NCBI RefSeq assembly: GCF_000613865.1
Contig: NZ_BAJU01000016.1
Coordinates: 1 to 51,608, forward strand
Source of the DNA: Acetobacter okinawensis JCM 25146
Lineage (GTDB): Bacteria; Pseudomonadota; Alphaproteobacteria; Acetobacterales; Acetobacteraceae
Direction of reading: 5' to 3'
Length of the DNA: 51,608 nucleotides
The notes below the pieces were generated by a model. That model saw nothing but the letters and a program-made list of their open reading frames with translations, had not been told where the DNA came from and did no database searches. Both the position numbers and the translations under genes were made by a program. This document shows, in pieces, positions 37,184 through 46,691 of the stretch (positions within the stretch are counted from its first letter, which is position 1; each line of letters begins with the position of its first letter).

Positions 37184-38407
37184 TCACGCTCTAGCGAGGC
37201 TGTGCGCCGCCTGTGCCGCCTGTGCGCCATGCTCCAGCCAGCTTTCACTGCCCATTTCCGCCAGACGGGAGGCAGTGCGGGCGAATGCATCCGATCCCTC
37301 ACCCTCGGTAAACAGTTTGTCAGGTGCCGCCGCAGCCGAGGCAAACAGCAGGTTTCCGTTATCGTACAGGGCATCTATGAGGGTAATAAAGCGCCGTGCC
37401 AGATTGGCCTCGTCCTGTCCCATGAGGGGGATGTTGTCGATCACGACAACGGGAAAACGCTTTGCCAGCGCCAGATAATCGTTCGGCCCCAGCGGTTTTC
37501 CACACAAAGAGTTGAAATCGAACCGGCAGACCGGCCCCGCCGCCTGCTCCACCACAAAGCTGCGACCAATGAACTCCAGCGTAACCGGCGCGACACTGGC
37601 CGAGGCCGCCTGATGCGCAAAAATACAATCGAGCGTTGCGTGGGCCTGTGCATTGGCAGGGACCAGCCATGTCTGACGATCCTGCTCACGCCCACGCCGG
37701 TAATCACGCGGCGAATCCAGCTCGATCGTATCCAGCTCCCGCCGGATGATGGCGATAAACGGCTTGAAGGCATCTGCCCCCGGCCTATTCTGGAACAGTT
37801 GTGACGGCTCGGTGTTGGATGTGGCCACAATCACCACACCATCAGCAAACAGAGCCTCGAACAGGCGGCCCAAAATCATGGCGTCTGCAATATCGTTCAC
37901 CTGAAACTCGTCAAAGCACAAAAGCTGCACACGTGCGGCAATGGCTTTGGCAAGGGGGGGAATGGGGTCCGTCATACCGGGGTTGGCCGCCTTGAGGGCA
38001 TGCAGCTTCTGGTGCACATCCTGCATGAAGCGCAAAAAATGGATACGCTCCTTGAGCCGCACGGGCGCGCAGGCAAAAAACAGGTCCATGACCATGGTTT
38101 TGCCACGCCCTACACGCCCCACAATATATAGTCCGCGCGGGCGGGCCTGTGCGGCCTGTGCTGGCTGGCTCATCAGCTTTTTGGCCAGACCGGCCAAAAA
38201 GCCACGGCTCCGGCCTGCGGCTGGGGCTGCCTGTGGCGCGCGTTCGGGCATGCTCGCCAGTTCACGCCACAACTGGTCCAGACGTTCGACCACACGGGCC
38301 TGATCCGGATCGCTCTTTATGTCCCCGCCAGCAATACGCTGCCGGTAAACTGCCAGAGGCCCCTGTGCGGTCGCAGCGGAGGCCCCGCTCGTGTTCATAT
38401 CTGTCAT
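37184..38407 (-). CDS. zapE: cell division protein ZapE (AFG1-like ATPase)
   Basis: A 407-residue ATPase of the AFG1/ZapE family, which in E. coli associates with the Z ring and in mitochondria helps turnover of respiratory-chain proteins. Walker A is GRVGRGKT (residues 97-104), Walker B is LLCFDEFQV, followed by the sensor region VIVATSNTEPSQLFQN and the family motif CRFDFNSLCGKPLGPNDYLALA with NIPLMGQDEANLARRFITLIDALYD. The gene is upstream of sucA in the same direction, but the 205-base gap suggests a separate sucA promoter. Confidence 0.92.
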   Translation of the reverse strand: MTDMNTSGASAATAQGPLAVYRQRIAGGDIKSDPDQARVVERLDQLWRELASMPERAPQAAPAAGRSRGFLAGLAKKLMSQPAQAAQARPRGLYIVGRVGRGKTMVMDLFFACAPVRLKERIHFLRFMQDVHQKLHALKAANPGMTDPIPPLAKAIAARVQLLCFDEFQVNDIADAMILGRLFEALFADGVVIVATSNTEPSQLFQNRPGADAFKPFIAIIRRELDTIELDSPRDYRRGREQDRQTWLVPANAQAHATLDCIFAHQAASASVAPVTLEFIGRSFVVEQAAGPVCRFDFNSLCGKPLGPNDYLALAKRFPVVVIDNIPLMGQDEANLARRFITLIDALYDNGNLLFASAAAAPDKLFTEGEGSDAFARTASRLAEMGSESWLEHGAQAAQAAHSLARA

Positions 38408-38536
38408 AATTCTGCCCGATAACGGCTTGATGGCTCTTTAAGCAAGCACCATCACCTCTCCTAACCGTGTCGTGACAAGGTGGGAGCGCTCTGGTGCTGT
38501 TGATGGGTCCATCATACCCATATCGGAGTCCTCGTC

Positions 38537-38875
38537 ATGACCGACTGGAACGCTTATCGCGCCAATATGCAAAAAAATGTCAAAGCGCTGGCGCAGTTGA
38601 GCCCCAATACGCTCAAGGGGTTGCAAACATTGGAAACACCCCTGCCCGAACTCCGGCATCTGGACGCCAAAACGCGCGAGCTCATCGCGCTTGCCGTGGC
38701 CGTGACAACCCGGTGTGATGGCTGCATTGCCGTACATTCCGCAGCCGCCCGCAAGGAAGGGGCAAGCAAGGAGGAAATTGCCGAGGCACTGGGCGTGGCC
38801 GTAGCGCTCAACGCTGGCGCGGCTCTTGTCTATTCCAGCCGAGTGATGGAAGCGTTCGACAGCACGGAAGGTTAA
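38537..38875 (+). CDS. AhpD-like carboxymuconolactone decarboxylase family protein
   Basis: A 112-residue, single-domain, all-helical protein. The redox CxxC sits in VTTRCDGCIAVHSAAARKEG, the typical AhpD-like core with a nearby His, followed by EEIAEALGVAVALNAG. Such proteins act as thiol peroxidase or alkylhydroperoxidase partners; a decarboxylase function is unlikely. The start at 38537 is preceded by GGAG. It is divergent from zapE and convergent with comEC. Confidence 0.88.
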   Translation: MTDWNAYRANMQKNVKALAQLSPNTLKGLQTLETPLPELRHLDAKTRELIALAVAVTTRCDGCIAVHSAAARKEGASKEEIAEALGVAVALNAGAALVYSSRVMEAFDSTEG

Positions 38876-38889
38876 CCCGGCTCTTCGGC

Positions 38890-38913
38890 AGGCAGGGGTG
38901 CGCACCCCTGCCT
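38890..38913. terminator. 24-bp palindrome overlapping the comEC stop
   Basis: AGGCAGGGGTGC and its exact complement GCACCCCTGCCT are adjacent, forming a perfect inverted repeat between the convergent ahpD-like and comEC genes. It covers two bases of the comEC stop. There is no T run; a bidirectional terminator role is inferred. Confidence 0.5.
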
Positions 38914-41105
38914 ACTCGGCCTGCGCCAGAGGCAGCGTGGGCATGCCGTGCCCGCCGGGTTTGAGCACCCACAACCGCTCGCCCCGCTCCTGCCGGTCCG
39001 TAACAACCCGAACACCACTGCCCAGAAAAACTGCCTGCGCCCCCGCATGCCATGCCGTAAAACGGTCGAGCCGGACAGGTACATTCAGGCATGATGCCCT
39101 GAGTGGCGCAACGCTGAGCACCAGGTCAGCCTGCGCGCACAGGCTCTGCGGCAAGCTTACCCGACCGTCCGATGGGTCATGTATCCGCACAACCGCCTCA
39201 TGCCCACGGCGGAGCAGGACGCAGCTTCCCTCCGCCCCCTCCTCCCCACAGATCAGGCTGCCATCGGGGCTCTGCGCCTCCTGCGCGGCAGTGGTGGAAA
39301 ACGCCACAACCGGCAGAGCCAGTGCCTGCGCCCATGCCGCCGTTATGGCGCGCGCATCACGCGCATGCCCCATGACCAGCACCGCCGCGCGGTCACGCAC
39401 CCCAACCAGTTGGGCATCCGGGCTGACCAGAATATCAGGCTGTGGCACAAGCCACGGCGTGAGCGTACCACACAGCACGGCACAGGCTCCCCACCACCGC
39501 CAGTTGCCGCGCCACAGGCACAACCAGCATAATCCCAGCAAAACACAGCCAAGCCCCCAGCCCGGCATGGCAGGCACGGCAATGCTTGCCCCCGGCCAGC
39601 CTGCCACCTTATGCGCCAGCCACAGCACACCGCACACACCGGCATTCATCATGTGCAAAAACGGGGCATCGGCATGGAATGGCATGGCCAGCAGCGCCAG
39701 CAACCCCAAGGGCATAATCCACACCCCCATCAGTGGTACGGCCAGCAGGTTGGCCAGCACAAAAAACGGCTGCACAACGCCAAAATGCGCCATAACCACT
39801 GGCAGGGTCGCCGTGCCTGCCAGCAGGCTGGTCAGCACCAGCATGGCGCCATGCCGGGCACAGGCATGGCTCGCCCCACGCAACCCGGACAGGCTACGGA
39901 GCAGGATCGGTTGCAACACCTCATACCCCGCCACAAGCGCCATAACGGCTGCCATGGACATCTGAAAAGCCACATCCAGCACAATCTGCGGGGCTAGCAG
40001 CAGCATAAGGGTGGCAGCCAGCGCCAGCCCACGCATGGACACAGCCCTACGCCCGACAACAAGCCCCAGCACCACAATGCTGGACATCATCCAGCTTCGC
40101 TCGGCTGGCAGGTGCGCCCCCGTAAGCAGGACATAACCACCGCCCACCACCCATGCCACAACGGCGGAAATAGCCTTGCAGGGCCAACGCAGGGCAGCAT
40201 ATTGCCACACCGCCAGCACCAGACGGCACGCCAGCATGGCCGCCCCCACGACAAGACCAAGGTGCAGCCCCGCCACCGCCAGCAGATGCGCAAGCCCGGA
40301 GGCCGCAAACTCAGCCCGTATGTTTTGCGGCACCGCGCTGGCCCTGCCATCCAGCAGCGTGGCCACAACCGACCCGGAGGCACCGGCAGAACATGGCGTA
40401 TCCGCGCATCCACCAGTACCCGCAACCTGTCCACAGCAAGCCAGAGATTGCTCTGCGGGAGTTGCAGGCCGGGCTCCACCTGCACCGACTCCAGCGCGTA
40501 ACCACTCCCCGCCTGCGCGGCGAACCATGCCTCGAACTGCCTGTCCCGCCCACCGGGCAGAGCAGGAAAAGGTGGAGGGCGCACCATGCGCGCACGCGCA
40601 GGCCATCGCCGGGTACCAGCGGGGTCGCATCCTGCACAGCCAGACGTATGTCCAGACTACGGCGTAGAGGGCGCATGCCATCATCCACAAAATCCTGCAT
40701 GACGGCATCCACCAGTGTGACGTGGCGCACCGGCTCCCCCTGCCCTGCAGGCGCGGGATAATAGGCCACATCACGCACAATCCCCTGCACCTCAACCGCC
40801 CGGCGCGGTAGTTCAGGCATGGCGGGTTGCGTATGCGCAGCAAGCCATGCTGCGGCAAACCCCACCGCCAGTGCCGTAACGCCCCCACCGCCCAGCCGTG
40901 CAGCAAGAGTGTGCGGCCAGTAAAGGCACACCCCAAGCCCCAGCGCCACCACCCCTGCGGGGAGCACACACCCGACACCGACCCCCGGCTCGCAGGGCCA
41001 CTGAAAATAGGTGAGCGCGCCCAGTGCGAGCAGCACCGGCACCCACAGCACAAGCCGCCTGTGCTCGCCAGCAAACAACACCATGACAGACATCGGGTTC
41101 AGCAT
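38912..41105 (-). CDS. comEC: ComEC/Rec2 family DNA-uptake channel protein (two frameshifts in this sequence)
   Basis: ComEC forms the inner-membrane channel that brings single-stranded DNA into competent cells. The N-terminal OB-like region (RAVEVQGIVRDVAYYP) leads into a frame change near 40590 (to PPPFPALPGGRDRQFEAWF), and a second near 40385 leads to the competence domain: GLAHLLAVAGLHLGLVVG, the conserved 'SGLHL'-type patch, then PAERSWMMSSIVVLG and FQMSMAAVMAL with many membrane helices. The C-terminal part is not a full metallo-beta-lactamase domain, as its HxHxDH motif is not visible. About 731 residues. The start at 41105 is 38 bases from the divergent gltX start. dprA, also needed for transformation, is in this window. 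Confidence 0.85.
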
Positions 41106-41143
41106 ATAGCCCCTTGCGCCCGCGCGTGATAAAGACACGACCC

Positions 41144-42550
41144 ATGACGACCATCCGCACACGCTTCGCTCCGAGTCCGACAGGCCTGCTGCATATTGGC
41201 AACGCCCGCGCAGCCCTGTTCAACTTCCTCTTTGCCCGTCACCATGGCGGTCAATTCCTCCTGCGTATTGAAGATACCGACCGCGAACGGTCCACCCAAC
41301 AGGCTGTAGATGTTATTTTTGCAGGCCTGGGGTGGATGGGCATTACGCCGGATGAGGAACCCGTCTTCCAGTCCACGCGGGAGGCACGCCACCGCGAGGT
41401 TGCGCTGGAACTGCTTGAAAAAGGTCTGGCCTACAAGTGCTACTGCACGCCGGAAGAACTCAAGCAGATGCGCGAAGACGCCACAAAAAACGGCCTGCCC
41501 CCACGCTATAATGGCCTATGGCGCGACCGCGACCCCGCAGATGCCCCACAGGGCGCACCCTACGCGATCCGCATTAAAGCCCCGCGTGAGGGCGAGGCGA
41601 TTATTGACGATCTGGTGCAGGGCGAAGTGCGCGTCGCCAATGTTGAGCTGGATGACATGATTATCCTGCGCTCCGATGGCACACCCACCTACCAGCACGC
41701 TGTTGTGGTGGATGACCACGACATGGCCATTACCCACGTCATCCGTGGTGATGACCACCTGACCAACACCTTCCGTCAGGCCATGATCTACCGCGCCATG
41801 GGCTGGGACCTGCCGCGCTTTGGCCACCTGCCCCTTATCCATGGCCCCGATGGCGCCAAGCTGTCCAAACGCCACGGCGCACAGTCCGTGGTGGAATTCC
41901 GCGACATGGGCTACCTGCCCGAAGCCCTGTGCAACTACCTGCTGCGTCTGGGCTGGGGACACGGGGATGCGGAAATCCTCTCCCGCGAAGAACAGATCAA
42001 GCTGTTTGATATCGATGGTGTGGGCCGCGCGCCCTCACGCATGGATTACGCCAAGCTCGACCACATCAACGCCGTATGGCTGCGTCAGGCCGATGACGTA
42101 CGCCTGAGTGACGACGTGATGGAACGCCTGAAAAAAGTTGATGGCGTGACCGTGGACGAAACCACACGTGCGCGCGTGCTCTCCCTGATGCCGGGGCTGA
42201 AGGAGCGCGCCCGCACTCTGGTTGAACTGACCGAGAACGCCGCCTTCCTTGGTCGCCATGTGCCCCTGCCCATGAACGCCAAGGCCGAAAAACTGCTCAC
42301 GCCCGAAGGCCGCGCCCTGCTGGGTGAACTGGCACGTGATCTGGCGGTCGTTGACCCCTTCAACCCCGAAAACATTGACGCCGCTCTGCGCGCCTTTGCC
42401 GAGCGGGGTGAGCACAAACTCGGGCAGGTTGCCCAGCCGCTGCGCGCGGCAGTAACCGGCTCCAACTCCTCCCCCGGTATTGATGCCACCCTGCACGCGC
42501 TGGGCCGGGATGAGACACTGGCCAGAATAGGAGCCGTACTGCATGGCTAG
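41144..42550 (+). CDS. gltX: glutamate--tRNA ligase
   Basis: GluRS charges tRNA-Glu (and often tRNA-Gln in alphaproteobacteria, for later amidation). Class I motifs are [20 protein letters not shown] (HIGH region) and [11 protein letters not shown] (KMSKS region), with [11 protein letters not shown] and [20 protein letters not shown] typical of GluRS. About 468 residues, a normal length, with the anticodon-binding domain at the C-terminus. The ATG at 41144 ([14 protein letters not shown]) is fixed by homology. The stop overlaps the pyrB start by 8 bases, starting a tightly packed plus-strand operon. Confidence 0.96.
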   Translation: MTTIRTRFAPSPTGLLHIGNARAALFNFLFARHHGGQFLLRIEDTDRERSTQQAVDVIFAGLGWMGITPDEEPVFQSTREARHREVALELLEKGLAYKCYCTPEELKQMREDATKNGLPPRYNGLWRDRDPADAPQGAPYAIRIKAPREGEAIIDDLVQGEVRVANVELDDMIILRSDGTPTYQHAVVVDDHDMAITHVIRGDDHLTNTFRQAMIYRAMGWDLPRFGHLPLIHGPDGAKLSKRHGAQSVVEFRDMGYLPEALCNYLLRLGWGHGDAEILSREEQIKLFDIDGVGRAPSRMDYAKLDHINAVWLRQADDVRLSDDVMERLKKVDGVTVDETTRARVLSLMPGLKERARTLVELTENAAFLGRHVPLPMNAKAEKLLTPEGRALLGELARDLAVVDPFNPENIDAALRAFAERGEHKLGQVAQPLRAAVTGSNSSPGIDATLHALGRDETLARIGAVLHG

Positions 42551-43484
42551 CTTTCCCGGCCGCCACACCCGGCATCTGCTCGGGCTGGAGGGCATGACGC
42601 CAGACCAGATCGAGCCGCTGCTGGATCTGGCCGAGAGCTATGCCCTGCTCAACCGCTCCCGCAAGGTCCCGCGCGACGTGCTGCGCGGGCGCACGCTGAT
42701 AAACCTGTTCTTTGAGGACAGTACGCGCACGCGTACGTCCTTTGAGCTGGCAGGCAAGCGGCTGGGGGCAGACGTAATCAACATGTCCGTCGCCCAGTCC
42801 TCGGTGAACAAGGGGGAAACCCTGCTGGACACCGCAGCCACACTCAACGCCATGCGCACCGACCTGCTGGTGGTCCGCCATTCCCAGTCCGGCGCACCCG
42901 CCCTGCTGGCGCGCAAGGTGGAAGCCTCGGTCGTGAACGCGGGCGACGGTATGCACGAACACCCGACACAGGCCCTGCTGGACGCACTGACCATCCGCCG
43001 CCACCACGGCACGCTGGGTGGTCTTAAGGTCGCCATCTGTGGGGATGTGGCCCATTCACGCGTGGCGCGCTCCAATATTCACCTGCTGACCACCATGGGC
43101 AGTTCGGTCCGCCTTGTTGGCCCGCCAACACTGGTGCCGGGCAACCTTGGCCAGCTTGGGGTGGATATCCACCACAGCATGGAGGACGGCCTGCGTGATG
43201 TGGACGTGGTGATGATGCTGCGCCTGCAACGCGAGCGTATGTCCTCCGGGCTGATCCCCAGCGCGCGTGAATACTTCCGTTTTTTTGGTCTGGACCGCAG
43301 GCGGCTGGACCTTGCGCACAAAAATGCGCTGGTCATGCACCCCGGCCCCATGAACCGGGGCGTGGAAATTGACAGCTCCGTTGCCGATTCTGACCAGAGC
43401 GTCATTCAGGAACAGGTGGAAATGGGCGTGGCCGTGCGCATGGCCGTGCTGGACCGCCTTACTCGCAGCAGGCAAACCCCATGA
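42543..43484 (+). CDS. pyrB: aspartate carbamoyltransferase catalytic subunit
   Basis: PyrB makes carbamoyl aspartate from carbamoyl phosphate and aspartate, the committed pyrimidine step. Carbamoyl-phosphate-binding [13 protein letters not shown] is complete, followed by the flexible-loop region [24 protein letters not shown] and [12 protein letters not shown]. 313 residues, normal length. It overlaps gltX by 8 bases and pyrC' by 4 (ATGA). No pyrI regulatory gene is near. The partner pyrC' next door suggests the PyrB-PyrC' holoenzyme type known from Pseudomonas, in which the dihydroorotase-like subunit is structural. Confidence 0.96.
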   Translation: MASFPGRHTRHLLGLEGMTPDQIEPLLDLAESYALLNRSRKVPRDVLRGRTLINLFFEDSTRTRTSFELAGKRLGADVINMSVAQSSVNKGETLLDTAATLNAMRTDLLVVRHSQSGAPALLARKVEASVVNAGDGMHEHPTQALLDALTIRRHHGTLGGLKVAICGDVAHSRVARSNIHLLTTMGSSVRLVGPPTLVPGNLGQLGVDIHHSMEDGLRDVDVVMMLRLQRERMSSGLIPSAREYFRFFGLDRRRLDLAHKNALVMHPGPMNRGVEIDSSVADSDQSVIQEQVEMGVAVRMAVLDRLTRSRQTP

Positions 43485-44773
43485 CCACCGTTGTTTTTGA
43501 CAATGTCCGCCTGATCGACCCCGTATCCGGGCTGGACCAGCCCGGCCGCCTGCTGGTTGAGAACGGCCGGATTACAGGCACGGACAAACCCGGCGCACAG
43601 GGTGTGCCCGAAGGCGCTACCCACGTGGACGGACAAGGGGCTGTGCTATGCCCCGGTCTTGTGGACATGCGGGTAGAAATTGGTGAACCCGGTTATGAAT
43701 ACCGCGAAACCATAGCCTCCGCCACACGCGCAGCCTCTGCGGGGGGCATTACCACCCTTGCAGTGCTCCCCACCTGCAAGCCTGCCATTGATAACCCTGC
43801 CCTTGTTCGCATGCTCCGCTCCCGTGGGGAAGAAACCGGGGCCGTGACCATTCTGCCCTATGGTGCCTTAACCAAAGGGTGTGAAGGCAAGGAACTGGCC
43901 GAAATCGGCCTGCTGCACGAGGCTGGGGCCGTCGCCTTTACCGATGGTAACCGCGCCATAGACCCCTCCCGCCTGATGCGGCTGGCGCTGGCTTATGCCA
44001 GCGGGTTCAACGCCATGGTGGTCCAGCACCCCGAAGACCCGTCTCTGGCGGGTTCGGGCTGTGCGACGTCGGGCGCGCTGGCCACACGGCTTGGACTTGC
44101 AGGAATTCCCACCGCTGCCGAATCGATCATGATCGCGCGGGACATCCGTCTGGCCGAACTGACCGGTGGTCGCCTGCACTTTGGCCACGTCTCCACCGGG
44201 GAAGGGCTGGAACTGATCCGCCGCGCCAAGGAACGGGGGCTGAATGTTACGTGTGACACGGCTCCACCGTATTTTGACCTGAACGAAAACGCGATTGGCG
44301 ACTTTAGAACTTACGCCAAGTTCTCTCCCCCGCTGCGCAGCGAAGAAGACAGGCTGGCCATCTGCGCAGGGCTGGCCGATGGCACGATTGACGCCATAGC
44401 CTCCGACCACCTCCCGCGTGATGCGGATGACAAGCGCCTGCCTTTTGCGCAGGCGGCAACAGGTGGCACCGGCATGGTCACCTTGCTGGGTGTCACCCTT
44501 GCACGTGTGCATGACGGTACGCTGAGCCTGCCACAGGCCCTTGGTCTGCTGACCTACCGCCCCGCCAGACTACTGGGTGCGGAAGGCGGAACGCTGGCCG
44601 TGGGCGCTGCCGCAGACCTGTGCCTGTTTGCCCCCGAGCAAAGCTGGCTTGTGACCGCAGGCAAGCTGGCCGGGCGGGCCCAGAACACCCCCTTCGACCG
44701 CCGCCCGCTTGAAGGCCGCGTGCTGGGCACATGGAAAGCCGGGCAGCGCGTGTACGAGGCAGATGCGGCATGA
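43481..44773 (+). CDS. pyrC': dihydroorotase-like protein lacking the HxH metal motif (PyrC')
   Basis: A 430-residue amidohydrolase-fold protein of the class I dihydroorotase family. Active enzymes begin their metal site with DxHxHxREPG; here it reads [10 protein letters not shown] (residues 62-71), so both histidines and the substrate-binding arginine are replaced. Later ligands are partly kept: [14 protein letters not shown] and ASDHLPRD. The pattern matches the inactive PyrC' that stabilises PyrB in Pseudomonas; a separate active pyrC would then be needed elsewhere in the genome. It overlaps pyrB (ATGA) and plsY (ATGA), so it is translated with both. Confidence 0.88.
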   Translation: MTTVVFDNVRLIDPVSGLDQPGRLLVENGRITGTDKPGAQGVPEGATHVDGQGAVLCPGLVDMRVEIGEPGYEYRETIASATRAASAGGITTLAVLPTCKPAIDNPALVRMLRSRGEETGAVTILPYGALTKGCEGKELAEIGLLHEAGAVAFTDGNRAIDPSRLMRLALAYASGFNAMVVQHPEDPSLAGSGCATSGALATRLGLAGIPTAAESIMIARDIRLAELTGGRLHFGHVSTGEGLELIRRAKERGLNVTCDTAPPYFDLNENAIGDFRTYAKFSPPLRSEEDRLAICAGLADGTIDAIASDHLPRDADDKRLPFAQAATGGTGMVTLLGVTLARVHDGTLSLPQALGLLTYRPARLLGAEGGTLAVGAAADLCLFAPEQSWLVTAGKLAGRAQNTPFDRRPLEGRVLGTWKAGQRVYEADAA

Positions 44774-45414
44774 GCGGGCAACTCCCCACCTACGTGCTGT
44801 GGCTCATGGCGGCCATGGCGTTCATGGGTTATGCGCTGGGTAGCGTGCCATTCGGGCTTATCCTGACCAACCTTGGTGGTGCAGGCGATCTGCGCAACAT
44901 TGGGTCAGGCAATATTGGTGCCACCAACGTGTTGCGCACCGGGCGCAAGGACCTTGCCGCAGCCACCCTTGGGCTGGATGCGGCCAAGGGTTTTCTGGCG
45001 GTGCTGATCGCATGGGTCATGACCTCGCCGGATTATTCCGACCATACGGCCTCCCTTGCGGCTCTGGCAGCTGTGGTGGGGCACTGCTTCCCCATTTTTC
45101 TGGGTTTTCGTGGGGGTAAGGGCGTTGCAACCGGGCTGGGCGCATTACTTGCCCTGTCCCCCATTACCGGGCTTGTGGGGTGTGCGGTGTGGCTGGGCGT
45201 GGCCCGGATCACGCGTATTTCCTCTGCCGGGGCACTGGCCGCATTTGTGGCCATGCCGGTTGTTATTCTGGCACTTTATGGGTTTTCCTTTCAGGCCAGC
45301 CCCAAGCCTATGGCCACATTGCTGATCAGCCTGCTGGTCCTTGCCCGCCACCACGAAAACATTGGCCGTATTCTACGGGGTACCGAGTCCCGCATTGGCC
45401 AGAAAAAGGACTGA
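44770..45414 (+). CDS. plsY: glycerol-3-phosphate acyltransferase PlsY
   Basis: PlsY transfers an acyl group from acyl-phosphate to glycerol 3-phosphate to start phospholipid synthesis. Motif 1 is IGSGNIGATNVLRTG, motif 2 is GHCFPIFLGFRGGKGVATGLG, and motif 3 is ARHHENIGRILRGTE, all complete in a 214-residue protein with about five membrane segments. The ATG at 44770 overlaps the pyrC' stop. Its product is acylated further by PlsC, also encoded in this window. Confidence 0.95.
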   Translation: MSGQLPTYVLWLMAAMAFMGYALGSVPFGLILTNLGGAGDLRNIGSGNIGATNVLRTGRKDLAAATLGLDAAKGFLAVLIAWVMTSPDYSDHTASLAALAAVVGHCFPIFLGFRGGKGVATGLGALLALSPITGLVGCAVWLGVARITRISSAGALAAFVAMPVVILALYGFSFQASPKPMATLLISLLVLARHHENIGRILRGTESRIGQKKD

Positions 45415-45447
45415 CCGGCCCTTGCGCCGGTTGAGCCACCCCACGGC

Positions 45448-46662
45448 ATGAACAGCCTGTGCGCTGCCCTGCGCCTTGCCCGGACCGAGCAGGTGGGGCC
45501 ACGCACATGGCTCCGGCTGGTCACCCAGTATGGTACGCCAGCCGCTGCACTGGACGCCCTGCCGGGCCTACCCGCCAGAGGCCGCACACAGCCTGTTATT
45601 CCCCCGCTGGACAGCATTACGCGCGAGATTGACGCGACCCTTGCCATGGGCGGGCAGTTCCTGACCCTGCTGGATGCGGATTACCCACCCCTGCTGCGCC
45701 ACATCCCTGATGCGCCGCCAGTCCTGAGCGTGCTGGGCAATATAGCCTGCCTGCGCAAACCCGGTATTGGCATTGTGGGGGCGCGCAATGCCTCGGCCCA
45801 CGGGTTACGGCTGGCAGAAAGCCTTGCGACTGAACTATCCGACTCCGGGTTAACCATTATTTCCGGCCTTGCCCGCGGGATTGATGCTGCTGCCCACAAG
45901 GGAGCACTGTACCGGCAGGGGCTGACCATTGCAGCCATTGCCGGTGGGCTGGACTGCCCTTACCCACCACAGAACGCCGCCCTACAGGACCATATTGCCC
46001 AAATGGGTGCGGTTGTAACCGAAGCCCCTCTTGGCACAGCCCCCCAAGGGCGCCATTTTCCGCGCCGTAACAGGCTTATTGCCGGGCTGGCCCTTGGCTG
46101 TGTTGTGGTGGAGGCGGCCCCCCATTCGGGCACACTCATTACCGCACGCATGGCCGCCGATTATGGGCGGGAGGTCTTTGCCGTACCCGGCTCCCCGCTC
46201 GACCCGCGTTGCCGGGGGAGCAATGACCTGCTGCGCAAAGGGGCCATACTGACCGAACGCGCCGCCGACATTCTGCCCCATATTGCACTCTTTGACCCCG
46301 AACAGGCCGTTGCGGAACAACACGGCACAAAATCCACACCCGATCTGTTTACCCCCTTGCTGCCCTCCGCACCGCGTGGAGCAGAAGACAGAAATTTTAA
46401 AAATATAGATAAAAAACAATTAGTTAAAAGAAACACTCCTCCACCATCTGCCCCCCCGGCTACAGCCCTGGACCCCGCCCAACACCTGCTTGATCTTCTG
46501 TCCTTTACACCCATAGCTGTTGACGATCTTATAAGGCGCTGCCAGTTCTCGGCTTCTGCCGTTCTGGCCGCGCTCACCCAGCTTGAGCTGTCAGGTCAGG
46601 TAACCACCTATCAGGATGGTCGCGTTGGACTCACTAACGGGCAGGCAGAAACGAGTAGGTAA
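45448..46662 (+). CDS. dprA: DNA-processing protein DprA
   Basis: DprA loads RecA onto incoming single-stranded DNA during transformation. The extended Rossmann fold includes GIVGARNASAHGLRLAESLA, IISGLARGIDAAAHKGAL, GGLDCPYPPQN, FPRRNRLIAGLA and SGTLITARMAADYGREVFAVPG. A C-terminal winged-helix (DprA_WH) follows after a linker; the linker (about residues 311-333) is encoded by an unusually AT-rich stretch (46382-46436) that reads FKNIDKKQLVKRN. About 404 residues, normal length. It follows plsY by 33 bases and precedes topA by 29 bases. Confidence 0.94.
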   Translation: MNSLCAALRLARTEQVGPRTWLRLVTQYGTPAAALDALPGLPARGRTQPVIPPLDSITREIDATLAMGGQFLTLLDADYPPLLRHIPDAPPVLSVLGNIACLRKPGIGIVGARNASAHGLRLAESLATELSDSGLTIISGLARGIDAAAHKGALYRQGLTIAAIAGGLDCPYPPQNAALQDHIAQMGAVVTEAPLGTAPQGRHFPRRNRLIAGLALGCVVVEAAPHSGTLITARMAADYGREVFAVPGSPLDPRCRGSNDLLRKGAILTERAADILPHIALFDPEQAVAEQHGTKSTPDLFTPLLPSAPRGAEDRNFKNIDKKQLVKRNTPPPSAPPATALDPAQHLLDLLSFTPIAVDDLIRRCQFSASAVLAALTQLELSGQVTTYQDGRVGLTNGQAETSR

Positions 46663-46691
46663 GTGCTGCTTCCGGGCAGGTCGGAGAGAGT

